From Desulfobacterales bacterium (GTDB lineage Bacteria > Desulfobacterota > Desulfobacteria > Desulfobacterales > Desulfobacteraceae), in contig JAKSBM010000808.1 in the NCBI GenBank assembly GCA_022361135.1, positions 1 through 7,961 of the forward strand: 7,961 nt of DNA. Direction: 5' to 3'. The translations under genes and the position numbers were made by a program. The notes under the pieces are model-generated. The model was given only the letters and a program-made list of their open reading frames with translations, was not told the DNA's origin and did no database searches. This document shows, one piece after another, positions 1-6,114 of the stretch (its first letter is position 1; each line of letters begins with the position of its first letter).

Positions 1-1464
1 GCTGTTGGCGATGATGATATGGCAGTCCTCGTCAATGAGGAGCAGGGGATCCGAGATGCCTTCGAACACCGATTGGAGCATGTCGTGCTGGAGGCGGATA
101 TCGGAGAAGGCATGGATGTTTTCAATGAGGATGGCCACCTGTTGGCCCAGGGCCAGAAGTACCCCCGGATCCAGGTCCGGTGATTTGGCCTGTTCCGGCC
201 AGGAGATGGAGAGGATTCCCCAATGGCTTTCCGGGGATTTCACCGGGATATACCATTGGTTGTTCTGTATCATCACCTCGTCCTGCCAGAGCAGGTTTTT
301 GATCTCTTCGGAAAGCTTGGGAATGGGGGAGCTGGGCTTCCAGGTATAATAATTTTCCGAGACCACGGTGCAATGGTAGACCACCTGTTGGGCGCCGTAT
401 CGCCTTCCCACGCTTTCCAAAAGACGGGCGATGAGCTGCCGGGTGTCCACGGATTCCCCAAAACCCGTGAGCAGGTCCACGAAAAGGTGGACATCCCCCA
501 GGTGTTTTTTGGCCTTTTGTTTCAGGGCCAGGGTCCGTTCTTCCACGATGGCCTCCAGGTTGATGGTGTGGTCTTCAAGCTCACTTCGGGTCTTTGACAG
601 GCAATGGGCCAGCTCGTCCACCCCCTTGATGAGGCCTTCGATCTCATCTTTTTTTTCCATTTTTCGGATGATGCCCTGTTCCTGCTCCCCCACAAACCGG
701 GTCTTGAATATCCGGGAGAGGGTCTGGAGGTTTTTCATCACCAATTGGTCAAAGAAGAGACTGATCATCCCGGCAAAGATGAAGATGCCTAGAAAATAGA
801 GGCTCAAATATTGGAGGGTGAGCTCCTTGGCCGGGCTTTTGATCATGTCCACGGGGAATCCGGCCACCACCACACCCCCCACTTCCCCGGGGGGATAGTG
901 GAATCCGTTGATGTCCCCGTACATCTCAATGAGTTCCTTGGGGGCATTTTCCGGCTTCCCATGGCAGTTCATGCAGGAGGCCTTAAAGGTCACCGGGCGG
1001 GCCACCAGCCGGTACTCGGTCCCGTTCACCAGGGCGGTATCTTCCCATATTTGCTCTTCCCGGTTTTCGTTGAAATGCCGGATGAGGCTGCGCTCCAATG
1101 GATCCGGGGTGGATGCCGGATTCCGGGGATTTCTGGAAACCCTGCGATAATGGTAGTCGGAGTCGTCCTTGGGGTTGAGTCGGTCCATGATGGCCCGGGA
1201 AATATAGGAAGAGGACATGGCCTTGATGATGAATCGCCCTTCGGGCAGGGTGGCAAACATCTGGGGCCGCAATTCGGTTTTGACATAGTCCTGGATGGCA
1301 TCGGATTGGGCCAGCAGCATCCGGGAGCGCTGGCTGATTTCCGACTTCATGATGGAATTAATATGAAAATAAATGATCACGGCGATGCACAGACCTAAAG
1401 CCAGGGCAAATAAAACCAGACCAGTGATGAATTTTAATCGTAAATTAAATGCGTTGGACGCCAT
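1..1464 (-). CDS. Membrane sensor kinase (N-terminal part) with heme-c DUF3365/Tll0287-like domain, GAF and PAS; truncated by left edge
   Basis: The reverse strand is open for 488 codons from ATG at 1464 to the window edge, so the C-terminus is missing. An AGGAGGT ribosome site (1471-1477) fixes the start. Membrane segments lie at about residues 11-33 and 218-239. The roughly 180 residues between them should be periplasmic and carry one heme-c motif, CMNCH (164-168), followed by GKPENAP. This is the pattern of the DUF3365/Tll0287-like sensor family. After the second membrane segment come a HAMP-like linker and coiled coil (about 240-320), a GAF-like domain (about 325-455) and the start of a PAS domain (LQSVFEGISDPLLLID, from 463). 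Family knowledge suggests a PAS plus HisKA/HATPase C-terminus; that part is not visible, so 'kinase' is inferred, and a diguanylate cyclase or phosphatase output is possible. The heme points to sensing of redox state or a gas. The gene is divergent from the sigma-54-driven transporter at 1769, a layout suggesting it may control that gene. Confidence 0.85.
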   Translation of the reverse strand, partial: MASNAFNLRLKFITGLVLFALALGLCIAVIIYFHINSIMKSEISQRSRMLLAQSDAIQDYVKTELRPQMFATLPEGRFIIKAMSSSYISRAIMDRLNPKDDSDYHYRRVSRNPRNPASTPDPLERSLIRHFNENREEQIWEDTALVNGTEYRLVARPVTFKASCMNCHGKPENAPKELIEMYGDINGFHYPPGEVGGVVVAGFPVDMIKSPAKELTLQYLSLYFLGIFIFAGMISLFFDQLVMKNLQTLSRIFKTRFVGEQEQGIIRKMEKKDEIEGLIKGVDELAHCLSKTRSELEDHTINLEAIVEERTLALKQKAKKHLGDVHLFVDLLTGFGESVDTRQLIARLLESVGRRYGAQQVVYHCTVVSENYYTWKPSSPIPKLSEEIKNLLWQDEVMIQNNQWYIPVKSPESHWGILSISWPEQAKSPDLDPGVLLALGQQVAILIENIHAFSDIRLQHDMLQSVFEGISDPLLLIDEDCHIIIANS

Positions 1465-1680
1465 GGGGGAACCTCCTAATATTCCGGTGTAAGATAGAGA
1501 ATTCCCGTGGAAAATGCAAGACGATGTCGCCGGGGATTTTGGGTCCATGGGATTGGGATCATTGTTCAGGCCCCCTCCCTGGGTCCCTGGGGCCCCACCC
1601 CTGTAAACTTAAGTTGGCACCTTGAAAGGGTTTGTCTGTCTAAGGTCTTGATTTTTATGGAAAATAAAAAATTCTGGCTT

Positions 1681-1696
1681 TGGTACGTCCCTTGCT
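1681..1696 (+). promoter_or_regulatory. Sigma-54 (-24/-12) promoter of the YeiH-like transporter
   Basis: The bases TGGTACG-TCCC-TTGCT match the sigma-54 consensus TGGCACG-N4-TTGCW at all specified positions but one (T for C after the invariant GG). The GG (1682-1683) and GC (1694-1695) have the required 10-bp separation. Transcription should start about 12 bp downstream, near 1707, giving a leader of about 60 nt before the ATG at 1769. Sigma-54 promoters need an AAA+ enhancer-binding protein. Either a response regulator paired with the divergent kinase (outside the window) or the activator at 6329-7669 could serve. Confidence 0.75.
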
Positions 1697-1720
1697 CCCT
1701 AGGAAAAGCAGACAGGATCG

Positions 1721-1740
1721 GCCCTCCCTCGAGGGGGGGC
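1721..1740 (+). promoter_or_regulatory. GC-rich hairpin in the transporter 5' leader
   Basis: GCCCTCCC (1721-1728) pairs with GGGGGGGC (1733-1740) around a TCGA tetraloop. All eight positions pair, one of them as a T-G wobble. It lies within the predicted leader, about 15 nt before the ribosome site and 28 nt before the start codon. No run of T follows, so it is not a standard intrinsic terminator. It may stabilise the 5' end of the mRNA or take part in translational control; this role is inferred. Confidence 0.55.
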
Positions 1741-1768
1741 ACAACTTAAATTTGCAGGAGGTACCTTT

Positions 1769-3529
1769 ATGTCGACGGAAACCCAGATTGTTAAGGATGT
1801 CGGAAGATGGGAATGGTCAGAGATGATCAAAAAAGAGGATTGGTGGGCCATCTGGCTGGGCTTTGCCATCCTTCTGGCCGGTGTATTCATCTATTTTCCC
1901 CATGCAGGGGATATGAGGGCCAGGCTGGAAAAGGCCGAGGCCACATACTCCGTGGCCGCCCATCGCACAACGGCCTTTAAAACCATTGCCTGGTATCAGA
2001 TGTCCGATGCCAAGTCCAGGGTCAAGGCCCAGGATATTTCCCAGGGGAAATGGTTGAAAACCTTTTCCAAGAAGACCCATAAATGGGCCTCCAATCCCAT
2101 GGATGCCTTTTTCATGTCTGAATCCGCCGCCGCGGCCAAAAGGGCCAAGGCCCAGGTCAAATACGAGGGGGCCAAGCTTAAGACCGCCGAGGTCTTTGCC
2201 GTTGCCCTGGCCGCTGAAAAGGCGGCCGAGGTCGCAGGATTCTCCAATGCCAGCCTGAATACCCAGGCCAAGGATGCCATCAAGGCGTGGCGGAATGCCA
2301 AGCTTTTGGAGGGCAAGGCCAAGAAAAAGGTCAAGGCGGCCAAATCCTATAACCAATTGGGATATTTGGTCTTCCTGGGCTTGAGTTTTGCCGTATTCTT
2401 CGGCATTGGCATGAAGTTCATGGGCCATTCCTTCAAGGAATTTGTCATTGCCTTTGGCTTTATCTTTGTGGTGAGTATCATTGCCCACATGGCCTCAAGC
2501 CAGGCCACCATGAAGCACTACGGCATCGGCTATGCCGCCTGGGCCATCTTTTTTGGCATGCTGATTTCCAACACCGTGGGCACCCCCAAATGGGCCATCC
2601 CCGCCATCCAGACCGAATACTATATCAAGACCGGCCTGGTCCTTTTGGGGGCCAAGATCCTCTTTGAAAAGATCATCACCATCGGCACCGCCGGGATCTT
2701 TGTGGCCTGGGTGGTCACCCCCATTGTTTGGTTGACTACCTATTGGGTGGGGCAGAAGATTATTAAAATTCCCTCCAAGCGTTTGAATGCGACCATTTGT
2801 TCGGACATGTCCGTGTGCGGGGTCTCTGCGGCCATTGCCACGGCCTCGGCCTGTAAGGCGAAAAAAGAGGAACTCACCCTGGCCGTGGGGCTTTCTTTGA
2901 TCTTTACCTCCATCATGATGATCGTCATGCCCGCCATCATCCATGGATTCTTCCCCGCAGATAAGATGGAAATTCTGGGGGGGGCCTGGATGGGCGGTAC
3001 CATCGATGCCACCGGGGCCGTTGCCGCCGCCGGTGCCTTTTTGGGTGAAAAGGCCTTGAACGTGGCCGCCACCATTAAGATGATCCAGAATGTTCTCATC
3101 GGTGTCATGGCCTTTTGCGTGGCCCTTTATTTCACCACCAAGGTGGAAGCCGAAGAGACCGGGCACAAGGTGGGCCTCATGGAAATCTGGTATCGGTTCC
3201 CCAAATTTGTTTTGGGCTTCATGGCCGCCTCTGTGATTTTCTCCATCTTCTACTCCACCTATAACGGGCAGATCGAAGGATTGGGATTCTCCATGGTGGA
3301 CAAGGGTGCCATCAAAGGCATGAGTGATCTTTTCCGGGGCTGGTTTTTTACCCTTTCCTTTGTTAGCATCGGTCTGGCCACCAACTTCAGGGAGCTGCGG
3401 GAACATTTCTCCGGCGGTAAACCCCTGATTCTTTATGTGTTCGGCCAGAGCTTCAACCTCTGCCTGACCCTGATCATGGCCTATATCATGTTCTACCTGG
3501 TTTTCCCGGATCTCACGGCCACCATATAG
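1769..3529 (+). CDS. Long-form YeiH/UPF0324 family transporter (putative sulfate exporter) with N-terminal extension
   Basis: This encodes 586 residues. ATG at 1769 follows AGGAGGT (1756-1762) by 6 nt. The C-terminal two thirds (about 197-586) is strongly hydrophobic and resembles the YeiH/UPF0324 'putative sulfate exporter' family of inner-membrane proteins, which includes TauZ-type proteins of organosulfonate degraders. Family landmarks are SVCGVSAAIAT (348-358) and GGTIDATGAVAAAG (409-422), the latter differing from the GGT-H-D-type motif I associate with short YeiH proteins. Ordinary members have about 340-350 residues. This one adds an N-terminal membrane segment (about 25-43) and some 150 Ala/Lys-rich helical residues, probably coiled coil, before the transporter core begins near 197. 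Substrate is not provable from sequence; sulfate, sulfite or another sulfur anion is the usual proposal and would suit a sulfate reducer. It is driven by a sigma-54 promoter, and the small membrane protein at 3698 follows on the same strand. Confidence is high for the family and low for the substrate. Confidence 0.88.
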   Translation: MSTETQIVKDVGRWEWSEMIKKEDWWAIWLGFAILLAGVFIYFPHAGDMRARLEKAEATYSVAAHRTTAFKTIAWYQMSDAKSRVKAQDISQGKWLKTFSKKTHKWASNPMDAFFMSESAAAAKRAKAQVKYEGAKLKTAEVFAVALAAEKAAEVAGFSNASLNTQAKDAIKAWRNAKLLEGKAKKKVKAAKSYNQLGYLVFLGLSFAVFFGIGMKFMGHSFKEFVIAFGFIFVVSIIAHMASSQATMKHYGIGYAAWAIFFGMLISNTVGTPKWAIPAIQTEYYIKTGLVLLGAKILFEKIITIGTAGIFVAWVVTPIVWLTTYWVGQKIIKIPSKRLNATICSDMSVCGVSAAIATASACKAKKEELTLAVGLSLIFTSIMMIVMPAIIHGFFPADKMEILGGAWMGGTIDATGAVAAAGAFLGEKALNVAATIKMIQNVLIGVMAFCVALYFTTKVEAEETGHKVGLMEIWYRFPKFVLGFMAASVIFSIFYSTYNGQIEGLGFSMVDKGAIKGMSDLFRGWFFTLSFVSIGLATNFRELREHFSGGKPLILYVFGQSFNLCLTLIMAYIMFYLVFPDLTATI

Positions 3530-3537
3530 CGGCCACC

Positions 3538-3665
3538 TCTAATAATTGTCTTTTGACATGATTTCGGCGTTGCAGAGAAATTTTAATCCTCGAAATACTT
3601 CATGTATTCCTCCGGTTAAAATTTCTCCGCGCCTTGAATTCACGCCAAAATCCTAAATTATTAGA
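3538..3665. repeat. Long imperfect inverted repeat (multi-stem hairpin, MITE- or REP-like)
   Basis: The noncoding gap between the transporter and the small membrane protein folds back on itself along almost its whole length. TCTAATAATT (3538-3547) pairs perfectly with 3656-3665. GATTTCGGCGT (3560-3570) pairs 10/11 with 3642-3652. GAGAAATTTTAATC (3575-3588) pairs 13/14 with 3614-3627. The centre GAAATAC (3592-3598) pairs 6/7 with 3604-3610. Unequal bulges separate the stems. The outer arms end close to the flanking genes, as expected of a small inserted element. No T-run follows, so it is not a standard terminator, though it could still attenuate transcription or protect the upstream mRNA. I infer an interspersed repeat; other copies cannot be checked here. 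Confidence 0.7.
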
Positions 3666-3697
3666 ACTACCCTAAATCGTTAAGGAGTTTTAAGGAT

Positions 3698-4030
3698 ATG
3701 GAACGACATCATTCCAAGACAAAGGGCTGGCTCATGATGGGATTGACCCTGGTTCTCCTCTGGGGATTTGCCCAGGTGGTGGGGCCCTGGGGGGAAAAAC
3801 ACATCCCCGTTTTTAATCAGATCGTGGAAACCATCAAAGCCAGGGACATTGATTCCGGTGCCTATTTTTATACGGAAATTGAGGCCTCCTACACGGGGGA
3901 ACGGGCCCTGCGGGATTCCCAGATCCTCAAACGGCCCAATCAATTCGGATTCACGCCCTCCTTTATCCTGGGGGTGGTGATCAGCCTTTTAATCCTTTAT
4001 TTCGGATTTAAGACATTGCCCATGGATTAA
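3698..4030 (+). CDS. Small two-helix membrane protein, unrecognised
   Basis: This encodes 110 residues. ATG at 3698 is preceded by AGGAG (3683-3687) at a spacing of 10 nt; a second AGGA lies too close to serve. There are two hydrophobic segments, about residues 10-29 and 85-107, with a loop of roughly 55 residues between them. The loop contains the FNQIVETIKARDID stretch (39-52) and an aromatic/acidic patch YFYTEIEASYTGERA (56-70). The Lys/His/Arg-rich N-terminus suggests N-in, loop-out topology, with the loop in the periplasm. I do not recognise the family. It lies 168 bp downstream of the transporter on the same strand and ahead of the first strong terminator, so co-transcription is plausible and it could be an accessory subunit. 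An independent role is equally possible. Codon use resembles its neighbours. Confidence 0.75.
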   Translation: MERHHSKTKGWLMMGLTLVLLWGFAQVVGPWGEKHIPVFNQIVETIKARDIDSGAYFYTEIEASYTGERALRDSQILKRPNQFGFTPSFILGVVISLLILYFGFKTLPMD

Positions 4031-4098
4031 AGATATAGTCCCCAAGGGGGCAGCATGGGATTGATAATTCTGGATAATTTGTCCGGGATCCTTGAAGC

Positions 4099-4133
4099 AA
4101 AAGCCGGAGGTGCATGGTCATCTCCGGCTTTTT
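4099..4133 (+). terminator. Rho-independent terminator after the transporter/small protein unit
   Basis: AGCCGGAG (4102-4109) pairs perfectly with CTCCGGCT (4122-4129). A further three pairs inside the loop (4110-4112 with 4119-4121, one of them G-T) leave a 6-nt loop, and A residues before the stem face the T-run. Seven T residues follow directly (4129-4135). It lies about 70 nt after the stop of the small membrane protein and well before the anti-sigma gene, so it marks the end of the sigma-54-driven unit. Confidence 0.88.
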
Positions 4134-4249
4134 TTCTTGAATTTTTCAATTTTTTTGCAGATAAGAAGTAAATTAAGCGATCCTGCCCGTCTCCAGGATT
4201 CTCACTATCATTCAATATCTGCCCTCGCATTTGAAACAGGAGTTAACCC

Positions 4250-4672
4250 ATGGGCCAAATTCAGCGGGAAGCCAGTCTGGAACAACTGGACTCATTTCAG
4301 GAATTTATTTCAACCGCCGCCCAGGCCTTTTTGTCACCCCAGCGGATCCTCCAACTCCAGCTGGCCACCGAGGAGGCCCTGGTTAATATTTTCAGCTATG
4401 CCTATGCTGGTAAGGAAGTGGGCCGGGTCACCGTCACCTGCGATGGGGATGAAAATGGGAATTTCAGGGTGCGGTTCCTGGATAGGGGCGTGGCCTTTAA
4501 TATGTTGGATGCCGAGGAACCGGACACCCGTTCCGCCCTGGAAGATCGCCCCATTGGCGGTTTGGGGATTTTCTTTATCCAGGAGATGGTGGACCAGGTG
4601 AGCTACCAGCGGATCCAGGGGCAGAATCTGCTGACCTTCATTGTTTTGCCCCGGGATGGTGCCGAAGCCTAG
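4250..4672 (+). CDS. RsbW/SpoIIAB-like anti-sigma factor, serine-protein kinase (HATPase_c_2)
   Basis: This encodes 140 residues, the usual size for the family. ATG at 4250 has AGGAG (4238-4242) 7 nt upstream. It carries the GHKL ATP-binding boxes in order: N box EEALVN with E42 and N46 (LATEEALVNIFSYAY, 38-52), G1 box DRGVAF (78-83), and G2 box GGLGIFFI (103-110). Such proteins bind a sigma factor or another target and phosphorylate a STAS-domain antagonist on serine, which releases the target. The likely antagonist is encoded convergently at 4777-5106. The gene has its own transcription start somewhere after the terminator at 4099-4133; I could not identify a clear -35/-10. No sigma factor or PP2C phosphatase lies nearby, so the regulated target is unknown and need not be a sigma factor. 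Confidence 0.88.
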   Translation: MGQIQREASLEQLDSFQEFISTAAQAFLSPQRILQLQLATEEALVNIFSYAYAGKEVGRVTVTCDGDENGNFRVRFLDRGVAFNMLDAEEPDTRSALEDRPIGGLGIFFIQEMVDQVSYQRIQGQNLLTFIVLPRDGAEA

Positions 4673-4737
4673 GCTGGAATTCCCATGGCCCCTTACCACC
4701 ACCTGGGTTGTTAATTTCGGTTTGGTCCTTTGGTTTC

Positions 4738-4761
4738 GCCCGGGTGGTTCAATTCCCGGGC
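4738..4761. terminator. Hairpin between convergent genes, possible weak bidirectional terminator
   Basis: GCCCGGG (4738-4744) and CCCGGGC (4755-4761) form a perfect 7-bp stem with a 10-nt loop. It sits in the 104-bp gap between the stop codons of the anti-sigma gene (+) and the STAS gene (-), where a shared terminator is expected. Neither side has a clean T-run (AAATTT on one, GAAACC on the other), so termination is likely weak or factor-dependent. Confidence 0.4.
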
Positions 4762-4776
4762 AAATTTAGACCTGGA

Positions 4777-5106
4777 TTAGGGGGTCGGTACTTGGGCCAT
4801 GGTGTCAAAGCAGGGCATGATGGAGGGAAATCCCGAAATGCGGATGACCTCCTTGGTGGTGGGGGTCATACCGGCCAGAATCAATTCCCCTTTGACGGCC
4901 TTGAGTTTTTTCGCCCCAATGAGAAAAACCCGCAGGCCGGCACTGGAGATATATTCCAACTCAGTAAGATTCATAATCACCCGGGTTTGGCCTTCCGATA
5001 AAACCCCTTCCATGGCCCCTTCCAGCTCCGGAGCCGTTACCGCATCCAGACGACCGCTCAAGATAATGGTGCAACCCAATTCAGTGATTTCTTTTTCGAT
5101 TTTCAT
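4777..5106 (-). CDS. STAS-domain anti-sigma factor antagonist (RsbV/SpoIIAA-like)
   Basis: This encodes 109 residues on the reverse strand, the standard single-STAS length. ATG at 5106 has a modest AGGA (5117-5120) about 10 nt upstream. The fold pattern is typical: an N-terminal strand region ending in LSGRLDAVTAPELE (16-29), a central strand VIMNLTELEYISSAGLRVFL (43-62), and LILAGM near residues 75-80. By alignment to the DSSG/DSTG site of SpoIIAA and RsbV, S55 in ISSAGLR is the probable phospho-acceptor, with S54 beside it. Its expected partner is the RsbW-like kinase at 4250-4672. The two genes face each other instead of forming the usual operon, so their amounts could be set independently. 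The upstream region holds palindromes at 5145-5157 and 5162-5176. Confidence 0.9.
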   Translation of the reverse strand: MKIEKEITELGCTIILSGRLDAVTAPELEGAMEGVLSEGQTRVIMNLTELEYISSAGLRVFLIGAKKLKAVKGELILAGMTPTTKEVIRISGFPSIMPCFDTMAQVPTP

Positions 5107-5144
5107 TTTTCTTTTGTCCTAAATTATATGGAAGATAATATTTG

Positions 5145-5176
5145 CAATTTCGAATTGGCGTATTTCCAATGGAAAT
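5145..5176. promoter_or_regulatory. Two adjacent perfect dyads, candidate operators
   Basis: ATTTCCA (5162-5168) and TGGAAAT (5170-5176) form a perfect 15-bp odd palindrome. Just beside it CAATT (5145-5149) and AATTG (5153-5157) form a second dyad around TCG. They lie 39-70 bp upstream of the STAS start codon, in the gap shared with the divergent GGDEF gene, where a dimeric regulator could act on one or both genes. The region is AT-rich, so short dyads can arise by chance; the 7-bp arms of the first make it the better candidate. Confidence 0.4.
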
Positions 5177-5196
5177 CATTGATTTGCACAATATGG

Positions 5197-5282
5197 AATG
5201 CCTTGAGAATAGTAGATGAGAGGCCTTTATCTTGTCAACGATAATATTGGCCGGTTTATTTGTTTAAATGCCTTGAAAATAG
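5197..5282 (+). repeat. Pair of 16-bp direct repeats upstream of the GGDEF gene
   Basis: AATGCCTTGAGAATAG (5197-5212) and AATGCCTTGAAAATAG (5267-5282) match at 15 of 16 positions. They are 70 bp apart start to start, close to a whole number of DNA turns. They lie in the noncoding gap between the divergent STAS and GGDEF genes. They could be binding sites for a regulator that loops or stacks on the promoter region; no known site is recognised. Confidence 0.45.
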
Positions 5283-5367
5283 ACACCATGATTGCATTTA
5301 GTGGGGAATTCATTTATCTAGTTTAATTTTTGTGATTTTTCATTGGAATTTAAGATGGGAGGCCCCC

Positions 5368-6114
5368 ATGACAATGGGACATCGGTTCTGGAAAAGTGAC
5401 ATCCGGAGATTGACGGATATTGTCCGCAGTATCGTCTATGCAGAAACACCAAAAGTCCAGTTGGGGGCGGGGAAAGCCCTGTTTGATTACACCGTGGATG
5501 GCCATGTCCATGATGAATTGAAGGAGTTGGCCGAACAGGTGGCCCTGCTCATGATCCAAAAGGAGGGGCGGGACCTCCATCTGGAGTTCATGGCCGATGA
5601 TCTGGAAAAAACATCCCAGGCCCTGGAAAAAGCCCAGTTGGATCCCCTGACCAGCCTTCCCAACCGGGGGCGGTTTTACCATGCCCTGGATGGGATGACC
5701 CAGGGGGCTGTTCTCCTCCTTGACCTGGACCATTTTAAGCCGGTGAATGATGAATACGGCCACGATGCCGGTGATGCCCTCCTTGCCCAGGTGGCCCGGC
5801 GGATTTCCATGGTGGTGGGGAAATCCGGTTTTGCCGCCCGGTTGGGGGGGGACGAATTTGTGATGATTGTGACCGGGGACTCGGCCATGTCCCACGCATC
5901 GGCCCTGGCCCGGACCCTTCTGACCGTCCTCAAACAGCCCTTCTACCTGGATGCGGGGCGTGTTGAAATTGATGCCTCCATTGGCATTGGTGAAAAAACA
6001 AAGGACTTGGAGCCCCGCATGGCTTTGAAGCATGCCGATTTGGCCATGTACGATGCAAAACGGGCCGGCCGGGGGCGGTTTGGGATCTATTCGAGCGCCA
6101 CCATTCCTGCATGA
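5368..6114 (+). CDS. GGDEF diguanylate cyclase, soluble, lacking the I-site
   Basis: This encodes 248 residues from ATG at 5368, chosen because GGAGG (5358-5362) lies 5 nt upstream. A GTG at 5332 would add 12 residues but has no ribosome site. Residues 1-85 are helical and amphipathic with no membrane segment and match no sensor domain I know; a short coiled coil (about 78-91) leads into the catalytic domain. GGDEF landmarks are all present: DPLTSLPNR (92-100), metal-binding region DLDHF (119-123) with N127 and D136, the catalytic GGDEF (160-164) and ASIGIG. It should therefore make c-di-GMP from GTP in the cytoplasm. The allosteric RxxD site expected just before GGDEF is replaced by GKSG (151-154), so product inhibition through that site is unlikely. 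It is divergent from the STAS gene and upstream of the enhancer-binding protein gene, but 214 bp separate it from the latter, so separate transcription is likely. Confidence 0.92.
   Translation: MTMGHRFWKSDIRRLTDIVRSIVYAETPKVQLGAGKALFDYTVDGHVHDELKELAEQVALLMIQKEGRDLHLEFMADDLEKTSQALEKAQLDPLTSLPNRGRFYHALDGMTQGAVLLLDLDHFKPVNDEYGHDAGDALLAQVARRISMVVGKSGFAARLGGDEFVMIVTGDSAMSHASALARTLLTVLKQPFYLDAGRVEIDASIGIGEKTKDLEPRMALKHADLAMYDAKRAGRGRFGIYSSATIPA

Larger units (their letters stand above)
1465..1768. other. Divergent intergenic control region, no gene
   Basis: This 304-bp stretch separates the start codons of the sensor kinase (minus) and the transporter (plus). I find no convincing coding frame in it. 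It holds the kinase ribosome site (1471-1477), a GC-rich patch with GGCCCC/GGGGCC pairing (1569-1594), a sigma-54 promoter (1681-1696), a hairpin (1721-1740) and the transporter ribosome site (1756-1762). An 8-bp inverted pair, TTAAGTTG and CAACTTAA, spans roughly 1609-1616 and 1742-1749. It would bring the promoter region and the leader end together as a stem, but this may be chance. Binding sites for an enhancer-binding activator would be expected upstream of 1681; none can be named without knowing the activator. Confidence 0.7.

Noticed and set aside
811..1398. Forward open frame of 195 codons opposite the sensor kinase
   Set aside because: The reverse frame carries a good ribosome site, membrane segments and a CxxCH motif; the forward frame is its shadow.
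1615..1630. Second sigma-54-like element (TGGCACC then AAGG)
   Set aside because: It has a good -24 half but lacks the GC of the -12 half at the required spacing.
1817..3406. Long reverse-strand open frames (1817-2488 and 2495-3406) opposite the transporter
   Set aside because: They are Gly/His/Pro-rich translations of the antisense of a clear membrane protein, without ribosome sites or recognisable domains; they arise from its codon bias.
3553..3581. TTGACA at 3553 as a -35 box for the small membrane protein
   Set aside because: No convincing -10 lies 16-18 bp downstream, and the hexamer falls in a bulge of the fold-back repeat.
5332..5367. GTG at 5332 as start of the GGDEF protein
   Set aside because: No ribosome site precedes it, while ATG at 5368 has GGAGG at ideal spacing.
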